Origin: Stramonita haemastoma
Taxonomy: Eukaryota; Mollusca; Gastropoda; Neogastropoda; Muricidae
Direction of reading: 5' to 3'
DNA: 25,000 nucleotides
Assembly (NCBI GenBank): GCA_030674155.1
Contig: CM060323.1
Location: forward strand, 46,582,500 to 46,607,499
This document shows positions 1 to 10,823 of the stretch, piece by piece. Each line of letters opens with the position of its first letter. Position 1 is the stretch's first letter. The position numbers and the translations under genes are program-made. Under the pieces are notes generated by a model. That model was not told where the DNA came from and searched no databases. It worked only from the letters and a program-made list of their open reading frames with translations.

Positions 1-355
1 GGGGATACCAGAGTTCGTGGCATTATGAACAAGCATCCCTACCTTCTGTAAAATCTTTTTCTAGAAATTCCCTCTTTTCTATTCTCTCTTTTACTTCTGC
101 ATCGCTCTTTATTTCTCCTTTTCTTCTTGTCACCTCCTTCTTGTCTCTTGTCGCTTTCTTAGTCAATTCTCCTGCCTTTTTTTTTTCTTTCTAGAAAAAA
201 AACCCAACAACATATGTAACAATTCTGTTTCACGCCGATGTCGGATGTGCTGGGCCTAACTTGTCAGGTGTGTAACAGTGATCAGGCGTTTAACAGAAGT
301 GTAACGTCTTTTCTCTCATAATTATGACATACAACAACAGTTGCTGACTGAGCAT
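1..355. other. no recognised feature
   Basis: T-rich at the left, then ordinary sequence. No gene, repeat family or RNA was recognised. Confidence 0.5.
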
Positions 356-384
356 TCAACGACGACGATGACGATGATGACGAC

Positions 385-960
385 GACGTAGGAAGAAGAA
401 GAAGAAGAAGAAGAAGAAGAAGAAGAGAAGAAGAAGAAGAAAGAAGAAGAAGAAGAAGAAGAAGAAGAGGATGACGATGACGACGACGAGGAGATGGAGG
501 AGGAGGAAAAGAAACGAAGAAAAAGAAAACGTAGAAAAAGAAGAAGAATTGCTAAGAATCCGAAGAAGAATTGCCAAGAAGAAGAATTGCGAAGAATTGC
601 GAAAAAGAAGAAAGCAAAGAAGAAGTAGAATGCAAAAAAGAAGAAGGAGAAGAAGAAGAAGAAGAAGAAGAAGAAGAAGAAGAAGAAGAAGAAGAAGAAG
701 AAGAAGAAGAAGAAGAAGAATGCAAAGAAGAAGAAGAATGCAAAGAAGAAGAAGAATGCAAAGAAGAAGAAGAATGCAAAGAAGAAGAAGAATGCTAAGA
801 AGAAAAAGAATGCAAAGAAGAAGAATGCAATGAAGAAGAAGAATGCAAAGAAGAATGCAAAGAAGAAGAATGCAAAGAAGAAGAAGAAGAAGAAGAAGAA
901 GAAGAAGAAGAAGAAGAAAGAAGAAGAAGAAGAAGAAGAAGAAGAAGAAGAAGAAGAATA
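385..960. repeat. (GAA)n compound array with GAATGCAAA units
   Basis: Almost pure purine on the plus strand: GAA repeats, some GAC/GAT at the left, and a 15/18-base higher-order unit of GAAGAAGAATGCAAA type at 718-890. The open frames through it are homopolymeric and not genes. Confidence 0.95.
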
Positions 961-1118
961 ATGTGGTTGTGTTCTTATTGTATTGGTATGAATTTGTGAA
1001 CTATTTTCAGGTCAGTTTCTGGTTATACTAGTATTGCATATCACTTTCTGTTAGGGACAGAACCTAACCCATCCAGATCCTCCGTTTCTAAAACCAACCA
1101 ATTTCACACACACACACA

Positions 1119-1175
1119 CAAGATTTACAAAACTGCATACACACGGGGACTGGATGTAAAAAAACCTACATGAGT
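1119..1175 (+). mobile_element. SINE A fragment, inverted beside the next copy
   Basis: Contains GATTTACAAAACTGCATACA and GGGGACTGGATG, the sense-strand 3' third of SINE A. It lies tail to tail with the 1183-1432 copy. Confidence 0.75.
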
Positions 1176-1182
1176 GATTTAT

Positions 1183-1432
1183 TTATTTATTTATTCTTTT
1201 ATATCGAGGATAACAGAATAAGCAATCATATGCTTTTTTTCATCCGGTCCCCGTGTGTATGCAGTTTTGTACGTATTGTCATCTGTTCCCACCGGCACAC
1301 GATGGCCTACTCTTACGAAAAGCGGAACAGGATTTAATGTGTGCGCAAGATGTTCTGCCTGCGTTCGCACACGGGGCCTCGGTTTAAAGTCTCATCCGAA
1401 GGACTTTTGGGGAGAGTGGAGTCAGCACTGAA
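1183..1432 (-). mobile_element. SINE A copy (head-truncated)
   Basis: It shares the family body: the TTTATATCGAGGATAA tail, CCCCGTGTGTATGCAG, GGCCTACTCTTACGAAAAG, CAAGATGTTCTGC and GTCTCATCCGAAGGAC. Element sense is minus, with an (ATAA)n tail at the left. It stops at GTCAGCACTG, before the tRNA-like head. Confidence 0.85.
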
Positions 1433-1470
1433 AATTCCATCATTCTCGATATAAAAGAACAGATGAATAA
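1433..1470 (+). mobile_element. SINE A tail fragment
   Basis: Contains ATTCCATCATTCTCGATATA and AAAAGAAC, the sense-strand tail of SINE A, joined directly to the truncated end of the previous copy. Confidence 0.6.
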
Positions 1471-1530
1471 CACACGTATACGCATGCATGCACGCACGCA
1501 CACACACACACACGCACGCATGCACGCACG

Positions 1531-1980
1531 CACGAACTTAACCCACCTTAATCGTCCTTTCTACTTTTCTAAAACCACAACTTCCACCACCACCAGCAAC
1601 AACACAGACACACAGAAGAACCTTACCTACCTTAATCCTCCTACCTATCAATAACAAATCCACCCACCACCACCATTAACAACAACAACAACAACAATAA
1701 CACAGACACACAGAGGAACCTAACCTACCGTAATCCTCCTTCCTTTCTACAACAAATCCAACCATCACCACCACCATTAACAACAACAACAACAACAATA
1801 ACACAGACACACAGAGGAACCTAACCTACCGTAATCCTCCTTCCTTTCAACAACAAATCCAACCATCACCACCACCATTAACACCACCACTACCACCACC
1901 AACAACACGGACACACAGAAGAACCTAACCTACCTGAATCTTCTTTCCTATCAATAACAAATCCAACCACCACCACCATT

Positions 1981-2064
<84 letters not shown>

Positions 2065-2065
2065 C
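1531..2065. repeat. ~100-bp tandem satellite, about four units, ending in (AAC)n/(CA)n
   Basis: Units begin GAACCTAACCTACCGTAATC at about 1618, 1716, 1816 and 1921 (periods 98, 100, 105). A diverged unit lies to the left and an (AAC)n then (CA)n run at the right. Each unit contains its own CACCACCATTAACAAC and ACACAGACACACAG blocks. Confidence 0.9.
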
Positions 2066-2580
2066 ACCTCCTCCTCCTTAACCTAACGAATTACGCCATA
2101 GCAAGAAAAGGCTAATGAAGACACTCGTGCTAAGTAACCACTTGGGGTTGGCAGGGCGTCTGGCTAAACTCATCCCCACCAGCCCCCACACACCTTCAAA
2201 GAAGAAGAAAAAAAACACAAAACAACATAGCGTGGGCTTACGGCGAGGGGCCCAATAATCAAGTCTTGCATGCAACCTGGTGTCGTCTTTCTGTCCTGGT
2301 AGGAAGGCAGGTAGGTACGCTGCCCACTTATCTTCCCTTTGCTTTCGGTTTTTGTTTTTTCGTGGTTTTTTTTGTGTGTCTATCAGTGGTGTGTGCCCAC
2401 ACCTTACGGGTAGATAAATGAGTATGCTCTCATGTCATTTTCGTGGAAAAAAATAGAAAATTAGGGTGTTTTCTTCCTTGCAATACTATGTCCTCCCTTT
2501 CTGTCTGGTCTCTAGCCTCTTTGGTGGTTGTAGAGAAAAAAAAATCATGTGATGTTTTGTTTTTTGTGTATTAATATTAT
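2066..2580. other. no recognised feature
   Basis: Mixed sequence between the satellite and the (TG)n block. Short open frames lack protein-like composition. Confidence 0.5.
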
Positions 2581-2582
<2 letters not shown>

Positions 2583-2615
<33 letters not shown>

Positions 2616-2616
2616 T

Positions 2617-2677
<61 letters not shown>

Positions 2678-2709
2678 ATTCAACTTCGCTAAAACCATTG
2701 TTATTGATT

Positions 2710-2788
<79 letters not shown>

Positions 2789-2845
2789 CGCGCGCGCATG
2801 CGTGTGTGTGTGTGTGCACGCGTGCGTGTATGTGTGTGTGTGTAA
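2583..2845. repeat. (TG)n microsatellites, two blocks
   Basis: Long (TG)n at 2583-2675 and 2712-2845 with a GTGCGCGCGCGC interruption. The spacer TACATTCAACTTCGC is unique. Confidence 0.95.
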
Positions 2846-3344
2846 AATCAGAGAATTGAATGGACTTTTCTGTTTTGAGGGGAAACAATCCGTTACTGTT
2901 CCCTCGAAATGCGCAGCTAGGGTTTAACATTGACCAAAAATGTTATTCAACAGTGTTTCAAGTAAGCTGAGTGTAGTCATTTCACCAGCATTACCTAGAG
3001 TGGGATTAGATGTGCTCTGCCAACTTCAGCTTGCCCATGACGCGCTGCCAAAAGTAGTCATTGGACCTCACCCACTTCTCAAGTTTGTTTTGCTTTCCAA
3101 GTTTTTTGCACTGTTCGTTTTAATTAGATGACTTAAAAAAAACAACACGGCTGAAGTAATATTGGTTTTTCAGTTATTCACAATTCAGAGTCTTGGTTTT
3201 TTTTGGATGTATTTATTGCATTATAATCACTTTTCTTAGTTCCTTAACTTTAAAAAAAATTCTTTTTGTGATTGTTTACTTTCTTGTTTTTAATTTTATG
3301 TGAACAGGCATTACATTGAAGATCAGCTTCTCAAGCAGATAGAA
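2846..3344. other. no recognised feature
   Basis: AT-rich, with T- and A-runs. Nothing coding was recognised. Confidence 0.5.
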
Positions 3345-3590
3345 GTCAAGTCCTTCGGATTAGACTAGAAACCGAGGCCCAGTGTGCGAACACACGTAGA
3401 ACATCTTGCCCACACGTTAAATTTTGTTCCACTTTTCGAAAGCGTGGGTCATTGCATCCCGGTGGGAACAGATGACAAGATTGACAAAACTGCATACACA
3501 CGGGGGACTGGATGTAAAAAAAAAAGCACACGAGTGTTCATTCCATTATCGACATAGAAGAATTAAAAAAAGAAGATAAATAAAGTCAAA
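3345..3590 (+). mobile_element. SINE A copy (head-truncated, diverged)
   Basis: The sense-strand body runs from AAGTCCTTCGGATTAGACTA through GAACATCTTGCCCACACGTT and GGGAACAGATGACAAGATTG to a GATAAATAAA tail. It has more substitutions than other copies and no head. Confidence 0.8.
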
Positions 3591-5104
3591 TCAAGCCACC
3601 ATTAGGTAACTAATCCTATCATTGCAATGAATGACACAACCTCCTTAGTTAAAGAAAGCACAGCGGGTTAAGGGCGGTGCCTACCTACACACACACACGG
3701 CACAGAGGACAGACAACGTTCACCAAAACATAAACCGCAACATTCCGCCAGGCGGCGCCATTGCCGTTAAGAGTCTGACGGCATGCCGCCATCTTGCAAT
3801 GCAATGGGTGCATGGCACAGGGTAAGGGGAACACCTGATAAGGCTGATGCTGCACATTCTGCCCTTGTTTTTTTGTTTTAAGGGGTCATGTCACAGGGAA
3901 AGGGGAGATGGGGTTAAGTGGCTGCGTTTGGAGATAAGGGGCTGCCCCTTCATCTGCTGCGAGGAAAGAGAAGGGCAATTTCTGGTGACAAGAGGTGGCA
4001 TACCTGTAAGGGCTGCACTGGCGCAGGCAAGGTGGTTTGGTTTGTGGATCGTTTTTCTGCATGCACCGCTAGGGTTGGGCTGGTGTGGGTAACTGTAGGA
4101 ATGAGCTGGGAGCAAAGTGTAGGGTCAACCCTGATCTTGACATTATTATGGGGGGGTTGAAGGTAGGGAATTGGGATAGAACTGCTGCTGCAGGAATGTA
4201 GCATGTATTTTTCCTTTTTGCTGCATGCTTTTCTTTTTTTTTTTTTTTAAATGAAGACTATGGTGGTTCAAACATATCTTTCTTCTAGAAAAAAATGTCT
4301 GTTAAAAAAAGCATAATCATAGCATGAATAAGAAGCCAAATGCACTGGAATGATTGTAAAACACCGGGAGATCTGTTTCTTCGGCAGCTGCAAGAGATAT
4401 ATGATGTTGAAGACTTTTGTTGTCATACTGAAACTTTTTTTTTTAACCCAATGGACAGGATTAATTAAATGACTGCACCTTCTGATGACAACTTGAGGTC
4501 TATTTTCTCTGATGTCGATTCTTTAAAGGATAGAATTTTAGTTCTTCTTGTTTGCTGTTCTTACACATAGCTGGTAACTTAGCTACATGAATTTCACTGT
4601 TTTGGGTTTTTTGTACTGTTTTTTAGTAACCTGTTGCTTGTTTCTGTGAGCTCTCAGACTCCGTTTGTTATGTTTGCGATGGCGGTGGAATGGAGCCGTT
4701 ATAGGCTTGCATACTCTTTGCCCGAAAGGACACCACTATCCTTTTGTAGGTAGGATAGTCTTTTGGGAGACCATGTCAAATTCTTCTTGTTCAAAGATGT
4801 TTTTCAGATTATGATTTTCGGTGCTGAATTTTCTTCTTGAGGTCCTGTTTTGAACAGATTTGCATTATTTTGTTGACCGCTTTTAACCACAGTAGATTTC
4901 TGTGTTTAAAATTGTGTTACCTCGACTTTCTGAGCTACGAACTTTTTTTTGCAGAGCCATTGCAATATAGTGCTGAAGTGACAGGGAGAATCTACTGATA
5001 ATTATGCTGTGTTCTTTCACCCTGATAACTTTTCATCGATCAGTTTTAGCGGTGTATTATTGATCACGTTCATCATTCAGAATGTATTGTTTTTGCAGCC
5101 TCAG
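3591..5104. other. unrecognised intergenic DNA
   Basis: Two parts: 3591-4200 is more GC-rich, with several overlapping short frames on both strands that look random; 4200-5104 is AT-rich. No splice-linked exon or repeat family was recognised. Confidence 0.45.
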
Positions 5105-5210
5105 ATGAACAGATGACAAGATTTACAAAACTGTATACACACGGGGACTGGATGTAAAAAAAAGCACACAAGTGCTTATTCCATTATCCTCGATATAAAA
5201 GAAAAAAAAA
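5105..5210 (+). mobile_element. SINE A 3' fragment
   Basis: Starts at ATGAACAGATGACAAGATTT and includes CACACGGGGACTGGATGT and CATTATCCTCGATATAAAAG. Confidence 0.8.
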
Positions 5211-5474
5211 TCTTCTGTGACATTACTGTCCTGCTGTTCCCGTACTGCTCATTTCAATCATTCAGTCCATGCCATACTCATGCTCGTCATGTCACAGTGT
5301 CTGTGGCACATGTTCACACAGGTAGCTCATCCATGTTAGGCCACTGTGGGGCCACCAGCCGTATGGACCCTGCACTGATGCTGGGTCACTTTGGTGGTGT
5401 TCAGTGGTGCCTGTTCTGAGGTAACATATACAGGATACCATCTACAAAGCCTCCTACTGTATCATATGATATGA

Positions 5475-5810
5475 ATATTGTCGTCGTCGTTGTCATCATC
5501 GTCATCATCACCTTCATTGTCATCATCATTACTGTCATAATAGTCATTATTAGCTGTTGTAGCAGCAATGGTAGCAAATCAGAAAAACTGCGAAAGAAAG
5601 TCTGGAGTGACCAATTTGGTATGCTTTCAGCAGCAGCAGTAGGAGCAGCAGCAAGCAGCAGAAATAGCAGCAGAAACATCAGCAGCAGCAGTAGCAGAAG
5701 CATCAGAAGCAGCAGCAGAAGAAGCAGTAGCAGAAGCATCAGAAGCAGCAGTAGCATAAGCAGTAGCAGAAGCAGTACTAGAAGCAGCAGTAGTAGATTT
5801 TGGACAGCAG
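5475..5810. repeat. (TCA)n followed by imperfect (AGC)n
   Basis: 5475-5545 is TCATCA/GTCATT-rich and 5628-5810 is AGCAGC/AGAAGC-rich, with unique sequence between. All three frames of the AGC block are open, as expected of a triplet repeat. Confidence 0.85.
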
Positions 5811-5817
5811 CACTAGT

Positions 5818-5818
5818 G

Positions 5819-5851
<33 letters not shown>

Positions 5852-5883
5852 CATATATATACATACATATATATGTATGTATG

Positions 5884-5939
<56 letters not shown>

Positions 5940-5995
5940 CATACATACATACATACATACATACATACATACATACATACATACACATACATATT
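5818..5995. repeat. (TA)n, (GTAT)n and (CATA)n array
   Basis: (TA)n with ATACATAC interruptions, GTAT units, more (TA)n, then about fourteen CATA units. Confidence 0.95.
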
Positions 5996-6275
5996 AAAAG
6001 CAGGCATTCAGACCTTGATATACTTCATTGTTTATTTCACCATTGTTTAGCTGCTGTGAAACAGATCAAAAGTAAACAGGGAAATACAGATCCAGTTTCA
6101 AAGCTTTGTTTGCCTAACAAAAGACCTGTATATTATGAATTATAACTGCAAAAGACAATTATAAATAATGATTAAATAAATCAGCATGAAGATAAATGAA
6201 GATAATATAAATTGTTTTAAAATCATCTAAAAATGTTCTCAGTCAAACACAGAAACTGTCCATTCTAGAGGGTGA
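5996..6275. other. possible 3' UTR / intergenic AT-rich DNA
   Basis: AT-rich, holding the candidate AATAAA at 6031-6036. Otherwise featureless. Confidence 0.35.
6031..6036 (-). terminator. candidate polyadenylation signal AATAAA
   Basis: An AATAAA hexamer lies on the minus strand about 425 bases past the putative stop codon of exon 10. The DNA between contains a (CA)n/(CG)n tract. AATAAA is frequent by chance in AT-rich DNA, so this is weak support. Confidence 0.25.
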
Positions 6276-6314
6276 GTGCACGCGCGTGCGCACACACAAA
6301 CACGCACGCGCGCG

Positions 6315-6359
<45 letters not shown>

Positions 6360-6373
6360 ACACACACACACAC
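6276..6373. repeat. (CG)n/(CA)n array
   Basis: Alternating purine-pyrimidine DNA with an 18-base CGCGCG core at its left, then (CA)n. It has Z-DNA-forming potential. Confidence 0.9.
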
Positions 6374-6459
6374 TTAAAAAATTTTTTTACACAACCTCAC
6401 AACTTCCATTCTTTTCAAACCATTCCCGCCCCACAACTTCTTCAACTTGTCTCCTCCAA

Positions 6460-6738
6460 TCAAACAACATGTGACGGGATGACCATAAAGGGTAGACCCC
6501 GAATCGCCAGCCAGCCAATCAGCATCTGCTCTGGGCACAGCATCACGTGACAAAGAATGAATCGGAGCGCGCGCTGCACGTGAATCTGCGTCAACACGTG
6601 GGCAGGAATGGACATGGTGATGAGGGCTAGTTTCGCTTTGCCGTAGCGTGGGGATGTGGGGGACATTTTGAAGTGGTATTTCACCTTCTCCAACAGCTGG
6701 TTGGCCTCCTCGTCACATTTGCCTACTTCCTCCTGAAC
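6460..6738 (-). CDS. exon 10, probable terminal exon
   Basis: The acceptor is GCAAAAG|GTTCAG (start 6738), or GGTTCAG|GAG six bases later; both keep phase 0 with exon 9. The peptide starts VQEEVGKCDEEANQLLEKVK and continues YHFKMSPTSPRYGKAKLALI. The frame stays open to a TGA at 6460-6462 through a more hydrophobic tail (RFILCHVMLCPEQML). That tail looks less conserved, so a donor inside the exon with more exons beyond the left edge is possible. If it is terminal, an AATAAA on this strand at 6031-6036 could serve as the poly(A) signal. Confidence 0.62.
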   Translation of the reverse strand, partial: VQEEVGKCDEEANQLLEKVKYHFKMSPTSPRYGKAKLALITMSIPAHVLTQIHVQRALRFILCHVMLCPEQMLIGWLAIRGLPFMVIPSHVV

Positions 6739-6829
6739 CTTTTGCATTGACAGAGGAGCGAGCAGAGCATGAGTGAGGGTGCTGTGTGTGTGAATGTGTA
6801 AAGGTAGTAAAAAAAAAGAAAAAAAAAGA

Positions 6830-6955
6830 AAAAAAAAAGGTAAAAGTGTCCCATAACCTAGGCGGTCATATAGGGGAGCGAGGCATCAGAGACCTCAGCT
6901 TCTTTAGGAAACAGCATATTGAGGGGGTTACCCATCTCTCCCTCCAGGGTCACCA
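6830..6955 (-). mobile_element. SINE B 3' fragment
   Basis: Matches the distal part of SINE B: GGTTATGGGACAC, CTCTGATGCCTCGCTCC and the AACATGCTG-like block. The 5S-like and tRNA-like parts are absent. Confidence 0.75.
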
Positions 6956-8349
6956 TGAGTAGACAATTTCTGAACACATTTCTATCGATGTAACATTTTA
7001 AGAGCTTGGCTTCCAGGCAGGCAGGCACCCTGCAGCGATGATCAAACTTCAATCCAATCATGTTGTTTATAGCCCCGCTGAATGATCAAACTTAAAAAAA
7101 AAGAAATAACACGTTAGGTGAGAAGCATCAGTTCTTCTGATGTAACAAGACACTCAGTCCAGCTCTCTCTCACACCATTGCAAATAGAATCAACTTTGCA
7201 AGTTTGTTGTTTTAAAATTGACCAAAAAAAAGTTCGAGTTTAATTGATTTTTAAAAAAAACTTATATTTGATAGAAAAGTAAAAGAAAGGGACAATTGTG
7301 GACGGTTGTTATCGTAGTATCGTTACAGCCTTGATACGTAAGCCAATAAAGAGGAAAGCTTTACTCTCCCTGTTTCTTTCTTATTTCATATTTTGCTGCT
7401 TACTGAACGACTGACAACTTCACTACACTACATCACACCACAGTACACTACGCTACCTTACACTACACTACACTACACTACGCTACGCCACGATACACCA
7501 CGCTACGCTACACTACACTAGACTACACTACACTACACTTCAGAACAATACGCTATAAAACGCCATTCTACACCACACCACACCACACCACACCACACCA
7601 CACTAGACTAGACGAGACTAGACTACAATGCACTACGCTACGCTACACCTACACTACATCATAAACTGGTTCTAAATCAACATCATCTGCGACCCACAGA
7701 ATCGGCGTGTACCCCAAATGACCTACGCACATGATAAATGCTCTGTCCTCATAACCTAAAGCTTTAGGGACAGCTAGCTTTAACAGGTGTCCTCCTGGTG
7801 TCTTGTACACACGTTACCCCACCCCCACCCCCTCCACCTCTTGGCAGAAGAGTCGGATGGTGGGTCGGGATGAATAACAACATGATCATACCCAGCATGC
7901 ACCCTGCTATCTGAAGAATGAGCTTCTCCACCAGGTTTAACTTGCCCAGCATGCATTGTGTGAAGAAAAAGAAGCACTCTGGGGGTGGTCTAACACCCCA
8001 GAATGTGTACTCTGACTCACTCATCCCACAGGGGAATCACTGTGCGATTGAAATTGCACCCTGAAAGAGAAGTTTGCGTGTCTGACTGTTTTCCAAGTAC
8101 CTCACCATAGAGGCAGCCATGCTCCGACTTCAGAGGTTTTTTTTTTTTTTTTTTTTGTTACTCCTTTACAGGAGAGTGCCGGCTGTTATGCTAAGAGCTT
8201 GTCATGGCTGAAGGAAGGCAATCTCAACCCAACATTTTACAACATAACAACATTCTTTTTAGTGTAGGCCTTGGTGACTAACACTGACATCAATTACTGA
8301 CACAGCTTTGGAGGCCTGGGCCACTGGTGCTTGTAAGGATTCTCTGACA
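6956..8349. other. intron 9 non-repeat parts
   Basis: Apart from the CACTA array, 6956-7419 and 7666-8349 hold no recognised family. A short minus-strand frame at 7890-8024 has no convincing splice sites. A T-run lies near 8139-8156. Confidence 0.45.
7420..7665. repeat. pentanucleotide (CACTA)n minisatellite
   Basis: Degenerate five-base units ACTAC, GCTAC, ACCAC and GACTA repeated over about 245 bases. Confidence 0.9.
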
Positions 8350-8630
8350 ATTATTTATTTATTTATTTATTCTTTTATATCGAGAATAATGGAATAAGCA
8401 CTACTGTGCTTTTTTTTTTTTTTTTTTTTACATCCAGTCCCCGTGTGTATGCATTTTTTGTAAATGTCATCTGTTCCCACCAGCGCACAATGGCCTACTC
8501 TTACGAAAAGCAGAACAGGATTTAAATGAACATGTGCGCACGCGCAAGATGTTCTGCGCGCGTTCGCACACCGGGCCTCAGTTTATAGTCTCATCCGAAA
8601 GACTTTTGGGGAAGATGTTAGCTCCAGGGG
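8350..8630 (-). mobile_element. SINE A copy
   Basis: The left (ATTT)n tail is followed by CTTTTATATCGAGAATAATG, the conserved core and GTCTCATCCGAAAGACTTTT, stopping near GTTAGCTCCAGGGGG. The head is lost just before the exon 9 donor. Element sense is minus. Confidence 0.85.
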
Positions 8631-8673
8631 GAAAAATGGTCAACTTGCGACAAGAAGTCCCCTTCTTTCTTAC

Positions 8674-8847
8674 CTTGGTCACCAGGTATTTGTACCACTT
8701 GCTGAGCTCGCAGTCGTAGATGGTTTTCTTCTGCCGTCTGGTGCGAGTCTGGGCCAGCAGATGGTTCATGTAGCGCGAGTGGGTGGGGTAAGGCTTGGAG
8801 AGGGGCAGGTGGCTGAGAGAGGCGTACTGCTTGTGGAAAAAGTCCAG
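8674..8847 (-). CDS. exon 9 of the minus-strand gene
   Basis: The acceptor is GTGTGCAG|CTG and the donor ACCAAG|GTAAGA, with 58 codons in phase 0 at both ends. The peptide begins LDFFHKQYASLSHLPLSKPY, continues through HSRYMNHLLAQTRTRRQKK and ends CELSKWYKYLVTK. It is basic and aromatic-rich, consistent with a folded helical segment. It lies between two SINE A copies (8350-8630 and 8925-9290); the left one ends within about 45 bases of the donor. Confidence 0.82.
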
Positions 8848-8904
8848 CTGCACACAGCCACAACACGGCGCAGTGGAGTGGAGTGGTGTGGTGGTCTATT
8901 TTTA

Positions 8905-9290
8905 TTTATTTTTTTTTCTTTTATACCGAGGATAATGTATTTTTCTTTTATATCGAAGATAGTGGAATAAGCACTCATGCGCTTTTTTTAAAATCCAGTC
9001 TCCGTGTGTATGCAGTTTTTGTAAATATTCTCATCTGTTCCCACCGGCACACAATGGCCTACTCTTACGAAAAGCAGAACAGGATTTAACGTGTGCGCAA
9101 GATGTTCTGCGTGCGTTCGCACACGGGGTCTCGGTTTACAGTCTCATCCGAAAGTTTTTTTTTGGAGAGTGGAGTCGGCACCGATGTCAACTCCAGGGGA
9201 AAAATTCCCTAGACCCGGAATCGAACTCAGGTCGTCAAATTGCGAGCGCAATGTTCTGACCACCAGGCTATCCCGTCTAGAGGCAACGCA
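8905..9290 (-). mobile_element. SINE A copy, nearly full length
   Basis: The tail region is partly duplicated (two copies of CTTTTATAYCGARGATA). The core is complete. The head on the minus strand has an A-box like TAGCCTGGTGGTC and a B-box like GAGTTCGATTCC. A SINE C copy follows directly at 9290. Confidence 0.85.
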
Positions 9291-9545
9291 TTCGCCTGCA
9301 ACGCGAAAGTCCAGGTTTCAAGTGTGCAGTGACCTGATCCCCCCCCCCCCTCCCGTGCAGAAATCTCTCTCTCTCTCTCCCCCCCCCCCCCCCCCCCATC
9401 CGCTAGACAGTGGGTGGTGGTCTGGGTGCTAGTTTTTTGGATGAGATGATAAACCGAGGTCCCGTGTACAATACTTAGCAAATGCATGTTAAAGAACCCA
9501 CGGCAACAATAAAGTTGATCCCTGGCAAAGTTCTGCTTATTTCAG
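9290..9545 (+). mobile_element. SINE C copy, 3' shortened
   Basis: Shares GTGGTCTGGGTGCTAGTTTT, GATAAACCGAGGTCC and CCCTGGCAAAGTTCTG with the 18058 copy. C-runs and a short (TC)n have expanded inside the head. The sequence ends at TTCTG, before the A-rich part. Confidence 0.7.
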
Positions 9546-9667
9546 TTCTCTCTGTGTGTGCTTCTTGCTATTTTATGATTGTCTTCATGTTGTTATTTTC
9601 TCACTTCATATTGTTATCTGTTTTTAAATTTTTTATTTAGTTAGAGGTTTTTAAATAATTATCCCAG

Positions 9668-9740
9668 ATAAGAGCGGGGACTAGATGTAAAAAAACACAC
9701 GTGCATATTCATTATCCTCGAAAAAAAAGAATTTGATTTA
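9668..9740 (+). mobile_element. SINE A 3' fragment
   Basis: Contains GCGGGGACTAGATGTAAAAA and CATTATCCTCG from the sense-strand 3' end only. Confidence 0.65.
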
Positions 9741-10315
9741 TTGATTGATCTTTCCTCCTTTCCTTTCCATCTTCCACTTTAACACATACTACCCTGAACT
9801 TATCATTAGATAAAAATGTTTTGGTTCTTTAGTTGGATTGGAATTGTAATCTTGTCGTCTAAATAAAAACTGGTTTTGTTACGCGTTTTAGGACTTTCTA
9901 AATTCATTTTCTTGAACACGTTTTGAAAAATGCTATATTTGGATATTTTACGGAGCGTTACATCTTAATGTTGTTGATTTTTAAAAAGTCTGCTTGTTAT
10001 TGTTAGTTTTTTTGTGAGCTTTTCTTCCTTCATAATATTGTTTTAAAGTAAGAATGATTTGTGAACATGTTTTGACATATCTATCCTTTTTTGTTTGGAT
10101 TGCTCTATTCTCTGCTGTCACCTTTTTTTTTGTCTCCTCTTCACTTTAATCCATTTGATTTCTTGAAATATAATCAGTGCATCTGTCTTCGGGTCAGTTG
10201 GGGAATTTGTGTTTGTTGAATACATATCTATCTCTTTTGTTTGAAAAAATTATCAATGTATCCAGTTGGGGATTATATGTTTGTTGAATGTATACCCATC
10301 TCCATTTTAAAAAAA
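9741..10315. other. AT-rich intron sequence, no recognised feature
   Basis: T-rich, unstructured intron DNA between a SINE A fragment and the RTE-like relic. Confidence 0.5.
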
Positions 10316-10520
10316 ATCATAGGTTGAACTGTCCAAGGAGGAAGAAAAGGAGGCAGACTAAGAAAGAGATTGGAGGACAACATCAGCGAATGGACAGACC
10401 TAGAACTCAACCACATTTTGAGAAAGGCAGAACAGAGAGGAATGGAGGAAACTGGTTGTCAAGTCTTCATGGGTGCCCCCGCAGTCGCCAGACTAAGGGA
10501 TAGATAGATAGCTAGCTAGC
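10316..10520 (+). pseudogene. RTE-like retrotransposon relic, C-terminal tail and GATA tail
   Basis: Plus-strand frames give RRKKRRQTKK, then (after a frameshift) LEDNISEWTDLELNHILRKA, then (after another) REEWRKLVVKSSWVPPQSPD and a stop. This matches the usual basic linker, W-E-D-N-I-x-E-W-T and WRxLVVKSS tail of RTE-like elements. The sequence ends in GATAGATAGATAGCTAGC, like the short-tandem 3' tails of such elements. At least two frameshifts show it is an old, 5'-truncated copy. Confidence 0.6.
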
Positions 10521-10582
10521 TAGGTTGAACTGTTGCTGTTGGTAATGGTGGTTGTGGGGTAGGGGGCTTCTATCACCATATA

Positions 10583-10823
10583 TATATATATTTGGAGTCC
10601 CAGGGCGGCTCGGGGCTGTAGGCTATCTGGCACCGTTCTGGTGGCTCCTGCGACGGTACTGGAACCATTCGTATCGGTCATTGCCTTTCCAATGGATCAT
10701 TCCAGTGGCGTGGAGAGGGGGGGTATGGGTAACAGCTTGCCCTCCATACTTACCTACCCAGGCTTTGCGCTCTAAAGACTAGAGCGCAACTCCATAGTCT
10801 TCCGAGACTGACGGTTGCCTACT

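Noticed and set aside
471..1031. Open frames of poly-Arg, poly-Glu and poly-Lys type
   Set aside because: They are translations of the GAA repeat in each frame, open on both strands; no splice or start context.
2486..2930. Cys/Val- and His/Thr-repeat open frames
   Set aside because: Direct translation of (TG)n/(CA)n.
3847..4204. Four overlapping 74-84 codon frames
   Set aside because: Open on both strands with no protein-like pattern, splice sites or neighbours; a chance result of GC-richer DNA.
5401..6145. 195- and 224-codon frames with Ser/Arg, Leu and Tyr/Ile runs
   Set aside because: They cross the (TCA)n, (AGC)n and (TA)n arrays, and both strands are open together; no conserved segment.
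6858..7061. 67-codon minus-strand frame
   Set aside because: Half of it is the SINE B body, whose translation (LNMLFPKEAEVSDASL) recurs at the other SINE B copy at 17532-17729.
7420..7665. CRISPR-like array
   Set aside because: Units are only five bases and there are no unique spacers; it is a degenerate pentanucleotide minisatellite.
7764..8024. Possible extra exon between exons 9 and 10 (MLGKLNLVEKLILQIAG)
   Set aside because: No credible acceptor/donor pair in one frame, and exons 9 and 10 already join in phase 0 without it.
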